A DNA stretch of 64,000 bases from JACKCR01 sp041390305 (GCA_041390305.1 JAWKQE010000024.1:29876-93875); one strand, 5' to 3'. Numbered from the stretch's first letter, positions 34,312 to 43,959 are shown. Notes: generated by a model from the sequence alone, not told the origin. Translations and numbers: made by a program.

Positions 34312-35448
34312 ATGAGGATACGCGCTCTGAAGTCTCTAGTCCTGGTGACCGGCGGCGCTGGTTTCATTGGCTCCCATCTCGTCGACGAACTGGTTCGTAG
34401 GGGCCGAACCGTTCGGGTTCTGGACAACCTCTCGACCGGGCGGCAGGCCAACATCGAGGCCCACGTCCGCGAGGGGACCGTCGACCTCGTGGTGGGGGAC
34501 GTCCGAGATGCCGGAACGCTCGCCCACGCAGCCCGCGGTTGTACCACCATCTTTCATCTCGCCGCCTCCGTCGGAGTCGGGGAGGTGACGCGTGCGCCCC
34601 TCTCCTGCCTCGAGAACAACCTCGAGGGAGTGCTCTCCCTGGTCGGCTATGCCCGCTCGGTCTCGCCGAGCCCACGGCTCGTCTACTTCTCGAGTTCCGA
34701 GGTCTACGGCAAGAGTGGGGATGCTCCCCTCGTGGAGGACGGAACGTTCGTGATCGGGCCGGCCAACTCCCCGCGGTGGTCCTACGCGGCGGGGAAGATC
34801 GCGGGTGAGTATCTGGCCCTCGGGTCCGGCGACTCGCACGGGATTCCGGTGACGGTCGTGCGGTGCTTCAACACGAGCGGCCCCCGGCAGATGTCGACCT
34901 ACGGGATGGTGATCCCACGGTTCTTCGAACAGGCGATGGCAGGGGATCCGATCACGGTCTATGGCGACGGGTCCCAGACCCGCTGCTTCTCCTACGTCGG
35001 TGACGTGGTCGAGAACGTCCTTCGGCTCGAGTCGGACCCGGCCGCGAACGGCGAGGTCTTCAACGTCGGATCGAACGAGCGGATCTCGGTTCTGGATCTC
35101 GCGGAGCGGATCAGGGGGCTGACCGGCTCGTCTTCCAGGATCGTGTTCGTTCCGTTCGACGACGCCTATGGGCCCGGGTTCGAAGAGTCGTCGCATCGCG
35201 TCCCTGATCTCGCCAAGCTCGAGCAGGTGACGGGTTCGCGCCGATTCACGTCTCTCGCGGACCTCCTCGGTCGCTACCTGGAGTGGGTGCGCGCTCGTGA
35301 CGGAGCGAGCGACGTGGACGCTCCCGATGCGCCCGGAGGGCGGAACGGAATTGCCCACGGGGGGCGTCCTGCCGAGAGAGCCCCGCGGGAGCCGGGGGCG
35401 CAGGCCCCGTCCGCCGTGGGTCCGGATGCGTCCCGAGGACTGCACTGA
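34312..35448 (+). CDS. NAD-dependent nucleotide-sugar epimerase/dehydratase (SDR family)
   Basis: A 378-residue extended SDR. ATG at 34312 is three codons before LKSLVLVTGGAGFIGSHLVDEL, the NAD-binding glycine motif. The catalytic Ser-Ser-Ser at YFSSSEVYGK and the YxxxK motif in SYAAGKIAGE are complete. VRCFNTSGPRQ and ITVYGDGSQTRCFSYVGDV are substrate-loop sequences shared by UDP-glucuronate decarboxylases and UDP-sugar 4-epimerases. Because the preceding operon makes UDP-glucuronate, either activity would fit. The C-terminal 60 residues are low-complexity. The stop is adjacent to the next membrane gene. Confidence 0.85.
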   Translation: MRIRALKSLVLVTGGAGFIGSHLVDELVRRGRTVRVLDNLSTGRQANIEAHVREGTVDLVVGDVRDAGTLAHAARGCTTIFHLAASVGVGEVTRAPLSCLENNLEGVLSLVGYARSVSPSPRLVYFSSSEVYGKSGDAPLVEDGTFVIGPANSPRWSYAAGKIAGEYLALGSGDSHGIPVTVVRCFNTSGPRQMSTYGMVIPRFFEQAMAGDPITVYGDGSQTRCFSYVGDVVENVLRLESDPAANGEVFNVGSNERISVLDLAERIRGLTGSSSRIVFVPFDDAYGPGFEESSHRVPDLAKLEQVTGSRRFTSLADLLGRYLEWVRARDGASDVDAPDAPGGRNGIAHGGRPAERAPREPGAQAPSAVGPDASRGLH

Positions 35449-35501
35449 ACCCGTCCCCGCTCTTTGCGCCCGTCGGCCCGGGGTCGCCGCTTCTCACCGT
35501 C

Positions 35502-36470
35502 GTGGTGGTCGCGGCCGGCCTCACCATGGCCAGCATCCCGCTCTGGACCCGTAGGCTCGCGCGCGGCGCCTGGCTCGACCGCGCGCGGGAGGACCGGCAC
35601 AGCTCGCGTTCCGTTCCACGCACCGGCGGCATTGGTTGGCTCACCGGTTGGGCCCTGGGCGTCGTCTTCGCCGCGCTTCTTTCCTACGTCCACACGCGGA
35701 CCGGCGTCTACTGCGCGGGCCTCGTCCTCCTCGCATTCGTACTCGGCCTCCTGGACGACCAGGGGAGGGTTTCAGGCGTCGTCAAGGGGATGACCGCGCT
35801 CCTTCTCCTCGGCCTCTTCCTCCGCGCCACCCTCCTCTGGGTGGACTTCGATGCCTGGAGACCAACCTGGAGCGGATTCGCGCCGGCGGCTTCGGGGCAC
35901 GCGGCCCTCGCGATGCTCGGCCGGGCCACCGCGAGTGTCTCGGCCGCGAACTCCAATCCGGTCTGGTTCCTGACCGTGCTCGGCTTCGCCGCCGCCGTCC
36001 ACCTCGCGTTCCAGATCTTCGACAATCTCGACGGCGTGGTCGGAGCGGCCTCCCTGGTCGGCCTTCTTCACCTCGCGCTCGGGACAGGGACTTCCGAGTT
36101 CGCGATCCTCGGGCTGGTCGGCGCGAGCGCGTCCCTCGGGTTCCTCGCCTGGAACCACCCTCCCGCGCGGTCGTTCCTCGGCAACGGGGGGAGCCAGGCA
36201 GTCGGCCTCCTCGTGGCCGGGCTCCTCGGAGCCGCGCTCCTTCGGGCCGGTTCGCCCCGCTCACTCGCCGCGATCGCCCTTCCGTTCGCCTGGCCCCTCC
36301 TGGATCTCGGCTTCGTGGTGGTGTCCCGGCTCGCGCGGAGAACACCGCCCTGGGTCGGTGGGAGGGATCACACCACACATCTGCTCGCACGCCGGATCGG
36401 GGATGTGCCCACATTCCTGTTCGTGCTGTGTGTGAGCGCACTCCTCGCCGTCGTTTCCCGTCTCATCTGA
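35502..36470 (+). CDS. MraY/WecA-family polyprenyl-phosphate glycosyl-1-phosphate transferase
   Basis: About 322 residues and roughly ten membrane segments. The family signatures are visible: RSVPRTGGIGWL, LGLLDDQGR with the Asp-Asp pair, FDNLDGVVG, LAWNHPPARSFLGNGGSQAVG, and GGRDHTTHLLAR. These proteins transfer a sugar phosphate from UDP-sugar to undecaprenyl phosphate at the inner membrane, starting O-antigen, enterobacterial common antigen or related glycans. The start is uncertain: GTG at 35502 or 35505 is used, but the frame is open back to the previous stop codon without an ATG. It probably belongs with the epimerase gene upstream. Confidence 0.82.
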   Translation: MVVAAGLTMASIPLWTRRLARGAWLDRAREDRHSSRSVPRTGGIGWLTGWALGVVFAALLSYVHTRTGVYCAGLVLLAFVLGLLDDQGRVSGVVKGMTALLLLGLFLRATLLWVDFDAWRPTWSGFAPAASGHAALAMLGRATASVSAANSNPVWFLTVLGFAAAVHLAFQIFDNLDGVVGAASLVGLLHLALGTGTSEFAILGLVGASASLGFLAWNHPPARSFLGNGGSQAVGLLVAGLLGAALLRAGSPRSLAAIALPFAWPLLDLGFVVVSRLARRTPPWVGGRDHTTHLLARRIGDVPTFLFVLCVSALLAVVSRLI

Positions 36471-36479
36471 CCCCTCCGT

Positions 36480-36508
36480 TTGACCGTTTCGGGCGCGTGT
36501 GCTAGCTT
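36480..36508 (+). promoter_or_regulatory. Promoter of serS
   Basis: TTGACC at 36480-36485 and TAGCTT at 36503-36508 with a 17-base spacer and TGTGC before the -10. About 70 bases of leader follow before the ATG; no T-box elements were seen in it. Confidence 0.65.
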
Positions 36509-36578
36509 GGCGGATCTCGACAGAGGTGTGAGACAAGGACTTCCGCGTCCCGGGGGGGACGAGTTTCGAGAGGGGCGG

Positions 36579-37862
36579 ATGCTCGACATCAAGCGGATTC
36601 GGACCGAGCCAGACCTGGTGCGGCGCGGTCTCGAAGCGAAGAAGACGCAGGTCGATCTCGACGAGATCCTGAAGCTCGACGCGCGCGTGCGCGAGATCCT
36701 GGGCATCGTCGAGGTGAAGAAGGCGGAGAGCAACAAGGGCTCGAAGGAGATCCCCCAGAGGATGAAGGCGGGGGAGGACATCACCGCCCTCAAAGCCGAA
36801 CTCGCCGAGCTCTCCAAGGAGATCAAGGAACTCGACCAGGAGCACAAAGAGGTCGAGACGGCCCTCTCCGAGCGTCTGCGCTGGCTCCCGAACCTCCCGC
36901 ACGAGTCGGTTCCGATCGGCGGGGAGGCGGACAACGTCGTCACCCGCACCTGGGGAGAACCGAAGCCGGCCGCACCCTGGCGGAAGCCGCACTTCGAGAT
37001 CGGAGAGAGGCTCGGTCTCCTCGACTTCGCGAGCGCTTCCAAGATCTCCGGTTCCGGATTCGCCGTCTTCACGGGATGGGGTGCACGTCTCGAACGCGCG
37101 CTGATCCAGTACTTCCTCGATCACAACCGCGAGAAGTACGGCTTCGTCGAGGTGTCGACTCCCTACATCGTGAAGCGCGAGACCATGTACGGCACGGGTC
37201 AGATCCCGAAGTTGGAAGAGGACATGTACCGGACGGACCCGGACGATCTCTTCCTCATTCCGACGGCCGAAGTCTCGATCACGAACCTCTTCGCGGGAGA
37301 CCAGCTCTCGCACGACATGCTTCCGCTCTACCGGATGGGATACTCGCCCTGCTTCCGTCGCGAGGCGGGGACGTACGGGAAGGAGACGCGCGGTCTCGTT
37401 CGCGTGCACCAGTTCGACAAGGTCGAGGCGGTGAAGGTGGTCGATCCCGAGACGTCCTACGACGAACTCGAGTCGCTCGTGGGGATCGCGGAGTCGCTCC
37501 TCCAGTCGCTCGAACTGCCGTACCGGATCCTCACGCTCGCGTCGGGCGATCTCTCTTTCGCGGCCGCGAAGTGCCACGACCTCGAAGTGTGGGCGCCGAG
37601 CGAGGAGCGCTGGCTCGAAGTGTCGTCGTGCAGCAACTTCGAGGACTTCCAGTCGCGGCGGATGAACCTCCGCTGGCGGAACGCGGAGAACAAGCTCGTC
37701 TATCCGCACACGCTCAACGGCTCGGCGCTGGCGTTGCCGCGGATCGTCGTCGCCATTCTCGACAACTACCAGACGGAGAACGGAACGGTGCGCGTACCCA
37801 CGGTGCTGCGGCCGTATCTCGGAGGTCTCGAAGAGTTCACCCCGGAGGGGAAGGGGGCGTGA
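36579..37862 (+). CDS. serS: Seryl-tRNA synthetase
   Basis: A 427-residue class II aminoacyl-tRNA synthetase that charges tRNA-Ser (and tRNA-Sec where present). ATG at 36579 follows GAGAGGGGCGG. Residues 1-105 form the tRNA-binding coiled coil. Motif 2 is in SPCFRREAGTYGKETRGLVRVHQFDKVE, and the class II motif 3 is in HTLNGSALALPRIVVAILDN. The serine-binding TAEVSITN is present. Length and motifs are ordinary. In this organism it would also supply Ser-tRNA-Sec if the selenoprotein interpretation is right. Confidence 0.96.
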   Translation: MLDIKRIRTEPDLVRRGLEAKKTQVDLDEILKLDARVREILGIVEVKKAESNKGSKEIPQRMKAGEDITALKAELAELSKEIKELDQEHKEVETALSERLRWLPNLPHESVPIGGEADNVVTRTWGEPKPAAPWRKPHFEIGERLGLLDFASASKISGSGFAVFTGWGARLERALIQYFLDHNREKYGFVEVSTPYIVKRETMYGTGQIPKLEEDMYRTDPDDLFLIPTAEVSITNLFAGDQLSHDMLPLYRMGYSPCFRREAGTYGKETRGLVRVHQFDKVEAVKVVDPETSYDELESLVGIAESLLQSLELPYRILTLASGDLSFAAAKCHDLEVWAPSEERWLEVSSCSNFEDFQSRRMNLRWRNAENKLVYPHTLNGSALALPRIVVAILDNYQTENGTVRVPTVLRPYLGGLEEFTPEGKGA

Positions 37863-37951
37863 TCTCTGGTCGGGTTCCATCCTGTCTCGACCCGATTCCG
37901 GGGACGAGGAAACGACGTGCGCGTCCGATCCCGGAAGTGAGTCGCTAGACC

Positions 37952-39220
37952 ATGTCGCGACGCAACCTTCCGTTCCTCCTCAAGACGTACCTGCTCTTCG
38001 GGACGCTGATCCTGGTGGCGGCCGGCGTCTTCTACACGACGCGGCAGGTGCGGAAGCTCAACGCGCAGTCGCGGAGCATGGCGACGCTCTTCGCGGAGTT
38101 CACGGCCGAAGCGATCCTTCCCGCCATCGAGAACGAACAGGTCAGCCGGATCTACAAGGAGGTCGTGGCCAAAGCCGACTTTCCGGTCGTGCTGACCGAC
38201 GCGGACGGGCGTCCGTTCGTCTGGCGTCTCTCCGACCGGAAGATCGGGGACATCCCGGTCGAGACGATCGCGGAGATGGATCCCGAGAATCCGCCCAGGG
38301 TGGGGCCGCTCGCGGAGCTGCTCAAGATCCGCGACGAGTTCGCGGAGGCGAATCCGCCCGTCGTGATCAAGCGCCCGGGGGAAGACGAGCCGTTCGGCTA
38401 CGTCTACTATGGAGAGTCCTCGCTCGCCCGCGAGCTCCGCATCCTGCCGTTCGTCCAGATCGGCGGCATCCTCCTCTTCCTCACGCTCGCCCTCGTCGGC
38501 TACCGCAGCATCAAGACGAGCGAGCAGCGGGCCATCTGGATCGGCCTGGCCAAAGAGACCGCGCATCAGCTCGGGACCCCGATCTCGTCGCTCCTCGGCT
38601 GGATCGAACTCATGCGGGAGCGTCAGCTCGAAGTGGACGACAAGGCGGATCGGGTCGAACTCGACCGCGAGTTCTTCTCCGAGATGCTCGACGAGATGGA
38701 GTCGGATTCCGAACGTCTCCAGAAGGTGGCGAACCGGTTCGGCCAGGTCGGCTCCATGCCACGCCTCGAGATCGCGGACGTCGCTCCGATCGTTTCGGAA
38801 GCCGTGCGGTACTTCCGTCGCCGCACGCCCCACCTTGGTAAGGACATCGAGATCCGTGAGCGCTACGACCTCGTGCCTCCGGTCAGCATCAACAAGGAAC
38901 TGATCGAGTGGGTGGTCGAGAACGTCCTGAAGAACGGCGTGGACGCGACGGAAGGGGATCGCGGCGCGATCGAGGTCGACGTCGTGTACCGGAAGGACAT
39001 CGAGTCGGTGATGATCCGGATCACGGATCGTGGCCGCGGGATGACATCGAAGGAAGTCCGGCAGATCTTCTCTCCGGGTTTCACGACCAAGGCGCGCGGA
39101 TGGGGGCTCGGCCTCACGCTCGCGAAGCGGATCGTCGAGGACTACCACGGCGGCCGGATCTGGGTGGAGAAGAGCGCGCCCGGACGCGGCACGACCATGG
39201 CGATCTCCTTCCCGACCTAG
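37952..39220 (+). CDS. Membrane histidine kinase
   Basis: A 422-residue sensor kinase. Two membrane segments (about 10-30 and 165-190) flank an extracytoplasmic domain of about 130 residues. The phospho-acceptor region reads LAKETAHQLGTPISSLLGW (the His of H-box, with AHQLGTP in place of the usual SHELRTP). The ATPase domain follows: NVLKNGVDA (N-box), ITDRGRGM (G1), and ARGWGLGLTLAKRI (G2). Residues around 195-205 lack a full HAMP domain. No response regulator is adjacent; PorX at 42391, 3 kb downstream, is a possible partner because PorY kinases act on PorX in Bacteroidetes. That pairing is a hypothesis. Confidence 0.88.
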   Translation: MSRRNLPFLLKTYLLFGTLILVAAGVFYTTRQVRKLNAQSRSMATLFAEFTAEAILPAIENEQVSRIYKEVVAKADFPVVLTDADGRPFVWRLSDRKIGDIPVETIAEMDPENPPRVGPLAELLKIRDEFAEANPPVVIKRPGEDEPFGYVYYGESSLARELRILPFVQIGGILLFLTLALVGYRSIKTSEQRAIWIGLAKETAHQLGTPISSLLGWIELMRERQLEVDDKADRVELDREFFSEMLDEMESDSERLQKVANRFGQVGSMPRLEIADVAPIVSEAVRYFRRRTPHLGKDIEIRERYDLVPPVSINKELIEWVVENVLKNGVDATEGDRGAIEVDVVYRKDIESVMIRITDRGRGMTSKEVRQIFSPGFTTKARGWGLGLTLAKRIVEDYHGGRIWVEKSAPGRGTTMAISFPT

Positions 39221-39278
39221 ACCCGCGCGAGGCGCCGAGCGGGCGCCCGTGGGCATCCCACCATCCCGACCTAGACCG

Positions 39279-40346
39279 CTAACGGCACGGGCAGAAGCGT
39301 CGTCCCGACTCCGTGCCGAACCCCAGCCTTCCCAGAGCCGCCGCGGGTTCGAAGCTCGTTGGAGACATCCCGCCGAAGAATCCCGCCGGTCCCAGTTCCG
39401 GGTGAGCCACGAGGTCGAACACCCCCTCCGAGCTGTATCCCTCGAACCAGCAGACCGGGAAGAACCGGTCGGTTTGGGGGGAGGCGTCCCACGTCGCGAC
39501 GAGTCCGCTCGAAGAACCGGGCCAGGCGGACGTGAACTCCTCGAACGGAGCGCACGTGAACCAGCTCGTGATCTCGATTCCGTGGATGATGCCGAAGCGG
39601 ATCGCGCCGACGTCGGGCGTGGCCGACGGCGGGAAGGCGGCGAACACGGCGAGCAAGACGGGTGCGTCCGCCGGCGCTTCCGTCACGATCTCGTCACACT
39701 GGTCGATCCCGATCCGGCAGGAACGGCCGGCATCCGAACCGGTGACACCTTCCGCGTAGTGGAGTAGTAGCACGCCACGCGCATTCGGGCCCTCGGTCGT
39801 GTCGGGCTCGACCACGCAGCGCGTGCCGTCGCCCCAGTAGTCGCCCTCCTGGACCCCACAGTCCTCCCGGGTGAGTTCCGCGCACTCCGCCCCGAGACAG
39901 CAGGCGCCGGTCTCCGGACACGGGTTCGGGATGCAGACGGTGTCGTCCCCTTGGTAGACGCCGGGAAGCGCGCATTCCTCCTGGAGCACGAGCGTGCACA
40001 CGCCCACTTCGCAGCAGGCGCCGGTCGGGATGCAGGCGGGCGGGTCGCAGGTCGACCCGTCTCCCAGGAACACCCCCCGTTCGAAGCACTCGCTCGAGGA
40101 GAGGATCCGGCACCCGTCGTCGGTGCAGCAGGCGCCGGACGGATCGGGAGGAGGGGGAGTGGATTCGTCACCGCAGGACGCGCCGACGAGTGACAGCCAG
40201 GCTACGAGCAGCAGCTCGACGGGACGAAAGAGCCCGGCCCGCCCGGCCGCGTGGCGAACGATGGTGGGGCGGGTCGGGCCGGCGGGGCCACCGACGCGTC
40301 CGTGGCCCCGTGGCGGGCCGGAGTTGGGACGGCTCGGGGTCAGCAT
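39279..40346 (-). CDS. Lipoprotein with three GACC-type Cys-rich repeats
   Basis: A 355-residue secreted lipoprotein. On the minus strand GAGGAGG lies six bases before the ATG at 40346, preferred over the ATG two codons upstream. A signal with lipobox VGASC precedes three tandem repeats of about 35 residues: SGACCTDDGC, TGACCEVGVC and TGACCLGAEC, each continuing with a Cys before a Gly-rich GD/GDGT turn and a final Cys. Such repeats occur in proteins of uncultured FCB and planctomycete genomes, and their role is unknown. The C-terminal 200 residues carry more cysteines (CWFEGYSSEGVFDL, FCPCR) and a single all-beta domain. Transcribed divergently from the chemoreceptor. Confidence 0.75.
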   Translation of the reverse strand: MLTPSRPNSGPPRGHGRVGGPAGPTRPTIVRHAAGRAGLFRPVELLLVAWLSLVGASCGDESTPPPPDPSGACCTDDGCRILSSSECFERGVFLGDGSTCDPPACIPTGACCEVGVCTLVLQEECALPGVYQGDDTVCIPNPCPETGACCLGAECAELTREDCGVQEGDYWGDGTRCVVEPDTTEGPNARGVLLLHYAEGVTGSDAGRSCRIGIDQCDEIVTEAPADAPVLLAVFAAFPPSATPDVGAIRFGIIHGIEITSWFTCAPFEEFTSAWPGSSSGLVATWDASPQTDRFFPVCWFEGYSSEGVFDLVAHPELGPAGFFGGMSPTSFEPAAALGRLGFGTESGRRFCPCR

Positions 40347-40422
40347 GCTCATCCTCCTCGACACCAACCCCGTTCCTCGACGCCATCGACCCTGCGCGTG
40401 ACATCCAGAGGGTAGGAAAGGT

Positions 40423-40453
40423 TTGCCTAGCTGGCAAGCTCGTGCCAACGAGC
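40423..40453. other. Overlapping short dyads between divergent genes
   Basis: TTGCC and GGCAA flank TAGCT (40423-40437), and GCTCGT and ACGAGC flank GCCA (40438-40453). These neighbouring inverted repeats sit between the divergent lipoprotein and chemoreceptor genes and could be an operator for one or both. No sequence match to a known operator was recognised. Confidence 0.3.
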
Positions 40454-40570
40454 AAGACAGATGCCACTACAGATGAGGAGTGTGCGAGTCGATTCGCGAA
40501 GGTGGGGATGAGCGTCCCAGCGAAAGGGGTTTCCCGCCCCTCGTTCCGGGATGATCCCCAGGGGGGTGCC

Positions 40571-42273
40571 ATGCTTCGTTCGCTTCGCGCAAAGCTGATC
40601 CTGACCGGTCTGGTCCAGTCCATCGTGCCCCTGGTGCTCGTGTTCTTTCTGGTGCTCCACCAGCAACGCGATGCCGTCCAGGTCGCAGGCGACGAGTGTC
40701 GCAGGATCAACTTCGAGAACCTCGACCAGATCGCCGAGAGCGTCTACGCGCTCTGCGAGTCCAGCAATCGACCTTGGGAGACGGGGACGTCTTGTCGGCG
40801 GAGTCGAACCGAGTACTTCGCCAGGCGGTCATGGACATCCAGATCGCGGAGACCGGGTACGTCTACGTCCTCGACAGCAAGGGCAACTACGTCGTCTCCA
40901 AGGACGGCAAGCGCGACGGAGAGAACATCTGGGACGCCAAGGACTCCGACGGCGTCCACTTCATCCGCGAGATCGTGGAGAAGGCGAACGCTTCGGCTCC
41001 GGAAGAGGTCTTCGTCCAGTACTACCCCTGGAAGAACGAGGGCGACACGGAAGCACGGATGAAGGTCGCCCGATGCATCTACTACGAACCCTGGGACTGG
41101 ATCATCGGCGCGAGCTCCTACATCGACGAGTTCGAAGCCGCCCCCCGCCACATCGCGGAAGACGGGAAGCGGAACCTGATGCTGCTCGGTCTCGTCGCGT
41201 TCCTCGCCGGGGGAGCCGCCGTCGGCCTCGGGCTCTACTCGAGCGCGAAGGTGTCGGTGCCGGTACTCCGCGCCGTGGACATGGCCGACCAGATCGCGCT
41301 CGGCGACCTGTCCTGCCGGCTGGGCATGGAGGGCACGGACGAAGTCGCACGGCTCGGGAAGGCACTCGACATCATGGCGGACGGCCTCGAGCGCAAGGCC
41401 ACCGTGGCCGATACGATCGCGGACGGGGACCTGACCGCGGAGGCGGAGGTGGTTTCCGACCGCGACCACTTCGGGCATGCGCTCCGGAAGATGGGCTACA
41501 GCCTGAGCGAACTCCTCGGTGGCGTGAAGGAAGCGGCCAAGATGGTCGCGACGAGCTCCTCCGAGATCCGCGCGGCGAGTGCGGACACCGCGAGGAGCGC
41601 GACCGAGCAGGCCGCATCGCTCGAAGAGATGTCCTCGGCCACGACCGAGCTCAGCGCGCAGGTCGAACTCAACGCGCAGTCTGCGCGCCGCGCGGACGAG
41701 GTCTCGCGGCACGCATTCGAGGCCGCCCAGCAGGGCGCGGACCGGATGCAGGCGCTCAACGCGGCCATGGCGGAGATCTCGCAGTCCAGCGAGCAGATGG
41801 CGAAGATCATCGAGGCCATCGACGAGATCGCCGAGCAGACGAACCTCCTCGCGCTCAACGCCGCCATCGAGGCGGCCCGGGCCGGGGAGCACGGTCGGAG
41901 TTTCGCCGTGGTCGCCGAGGAGGTGCGGAGTCTGGCCGCCCGGAGCGCGGCCGCGGCCCACGAGACTTCCGGACTCATCCGGGGCTCGCTCGAGCGGGTC
42001 GCGAACGGCCGGTCCATCGCCGACGAGACGACGGTCGCGCTCGAGACGATCGCGAGCGGGGTCAAGGAGGCCTCGGAGCTGGTTGCGCAGATCGCGGCGG
42101 CGACGGTCGAACAGGCCGCGGGGATCACGGAGCTCAGCGCGAACCTCGGCCAGATCGATTCGGTGACGGCCCGCAGTTCGGCTGCGGCCGAGGAAGCGGC
42201 GTCATCCGCGGAGCAACTCTTCAAGCAGGCCGAGTCGCTCGACCAGATGCTGGAACGGTTCCGGCTCCGCTAG
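40571..42273 (+). CDS. Methyl-accepting chemotaxis protein (frameshifted near residue 67)
   Basis: A chemoreceptor of about 567 residues once corrected. ATG at 40571 begins MLRSLRAKLILTGLVQSIVPLVLVFFLVL, the first membrane helix. The sensory domain (about 65-195) looks like a Cache-type domain (MDIQIAETGYVYVLDSKGNYVVSKDG). The second membrane helix is NLMLLGLVAFLAGGAAVGLGL, then a HAMP-like segment and the signalling tip with EQTNLLALNAAIEAARAGEHG. The first 67 residues are in one frame and the rest in another: after CESSNR the reading continues as LGDGDVLSAESNRVL only if one base is added near 40772-40773. No CheA, CheW or methyltransferase genes are nearby. Confidence 0.85.
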
Positions 42274-42390
42274 CGGGGCCGGAATCCGCGCGCGCCGCCC
42301 TCTGTTTCCCGACTTCCGGAGGGCGCGCGACTTCCCGCTTTCACCCCGGAGACGGCTTCCGTACCCTCCTCGGAGCGAAGGGAGTTCTAC

Positions 42391-43959
42391 GTGAACGGTG
42401 TGAAAGCGCAACGGATCCTCTGGGCAGACGACGAGATCGACATGCTCCGGCCCCACATCCTCTACCTCAAGGGAAAGGGGTATGAGGTCCAGCCGGTCTC
42501 GAACGGGGAAGACGCACTCGAGAAGGCGGACCAGGAGCGGTTCGACGTCGTCCTCCTCGACGAGATGATGCCCGGAATGGGCGGGCTCGCGACCTTGGAG
42601 GCGCTCAAGGAGAAGCACCCTCAGCTCCCCGTGATCATGATCACGAAGAGCGAGGAAGAGAACCTGATGAACATGGCGCTCGGCCGCCAGATCGCCGACT
42701 ACCTGACGAAGCCGGTCAACCCGAGCCAGATCCATCTCGCGATCAAGAAGGTGTTCGAGAGCGAGTCTCTCCAGCGGAGCCAACGCACGCGCGACTACGT
42801 CGCCGAGTTCAACCGGATGCTCTCCGTCCGCCACGGCGAACTGGGCTGGGACGGCTGGGTCGAACTCTATGACAAGGTCGTCTCGTGGGACCTGGAGCTC
42901 GGTCGGATCGAAGAGGAGAGCCTGATCCAGTCTCACCTCGACCAGAAGGCGCAGCTCAACCGGGAGTTCGCTCGCTTCATCGAGGATCACTATGCCGGCT
43001 GGCTCGGCTCGAAGTCCGAGGACCGGCCCGCACTCTCCATCGATGTCTTTCCGCGCTGGGTCAAGTCACACCTCGCGAACGGTGAACGGGTCGCGATGGT
43101 CGTGGTGGACTGCATGCGCCTCGACCAGTGGAGGGTGCTGGAGCCCCTGCTCGCGCCGTACTTCGAGGTCGAGACCGACATCCTCTGCTCGATCCTGCCC
43201 ACGGCGACTCCTTACAGCCGGAACGCGATCTTCGCGGGCCTCTACCCGAAGGCGATCGCGGAGAAGTACCCGAAGTACTGGCTGGAGGACGCGCCCAAGG
43301 AAGAAGGACGGAACAAGTACGAGAAGGAGTTGATGGATCTCCAGCTCGAGCAGGCGGGGATCACGGATGCGAGTCATCGCTACATCAAGATCTCGACTCC
43401 GCAGGAGGGGAACCAGCTAAGGAAGAAGATCGGAACGCTGGGGGAGCACCGCTTCCTCAGCATGGTGTTCAACTTCTTCGACATGCTCGCACACGGACGG
43501 TCCGAGTCGGATCTCCTCGAAGAGCTCGCGCCGGACGAGTCCGCCCTCCGCGACGTCCTCCAGGGATGGTTCCAGCACTCGTCGCTCTTCGAAGTGCTGA
43601 AGGTGCTCTCCCGTCAGAAGACGCGGGTAATCGTGACGAGCGACCACGGTGTGGTCCAGTGCAAGCGCTCGAGCGAGGTGCGCGGAAACCGCGACACCTC
43701 CACTTCGATCCGCTACAAGTTCGGCGACAATCTGGCCGTGGATCCCCGGGAAGCACTCCACGTGAAGAAGCCGGACGAGTTCCAGCTTCCGGGCGGGAGC
43801 GTGATCAAGCACTACCTCCTGGCCAAGGAGAACTACTACTTCGTCTATCCGACGAACTTCCATCACTACGAGCGGCACTACAAGAACAGCTTCCAGCACG
43901 GGGGGATCTCGCTCGAGGAGATGATCCTGCCGATCGCGACGCTCACCCCGCGGGCCTGA
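42391..43959 (+). CDS. porX: PorX-type response regulator with PglZ phosphatase-like domain
   Basis: A 522-residue protein. GTG at 42391 follows AAGGGAGTTCTAC. Residues about 8-125 are a receiver domain with the acidic pair at 13-14, phospho-acceptor Asp57 in LLDEMMPGMGG, and TKP near the end. The segment WADDEIDMLRPHILYLKGKG is characteristic of PorX. Residues about 210-515 form the PglZ/alkaline-phosphatase-like domain with VVVDCMRLDQWR and VTSDHGVVQCKRSS as metal-site segments. In Bacteroidetes PorX controls type IX secretion together with the kinase PorY and a sigma factor, and its phosphatase domain cleaves cyclic and linear oligonucleotides. It is followed immediately by tsaE, as I recall from several Bacteroidetes genomes. 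Confidence 0.88.
   Translation: MNGVKAQRILWADDEIDMLRPHILYLKGKGYEVQPVSNGEDALEKADQERFDVVLLDEMMPGMGGLATLEALKEKHPQLPVIMITKSEEENLMNMALGRQIADYLTKPVNPSQIHLAIKKVFESESLQRSQRTRDYVAEFNRMLSVRHGELGWDGWVELYDKVVSWDLELGRIEEESLIQSHLDQKAQLNREFARFIEDHYAGWLGSKSEDRPALSIDVFPRWVKSHLANGERVAMVVVDCMRLDQWRVLEPLLAPYFEVETDILCSILPTATPYSRNAIFAGLYPKAIAEKYPKYWLEDAPKEEGRNKYEKELMDLQLEQAGITDASHRYIKISTPQEGNQLRKKIGTLGEHRFLSMVFNFFDMLAHGRSESDLLEELAPDESALRDVLQGWFQHSSLFEVLKVLSRQKTRVIVTSDHGVVQCKRSSEVRGNRDTSTSIRYKFGDNLAVDPREALHVKKPDEFQLPGGSVIKHYLLAKENYYFVYPTNFHHYERHYKNSFQHGGISLEEMILPIATLTPRA

Noticed and set aside
36509..36578. T-box leader before serS
   Set aside because: The leader is only about 70 bases and lacks the T-box sequence and a terminator/antiterminator pair.
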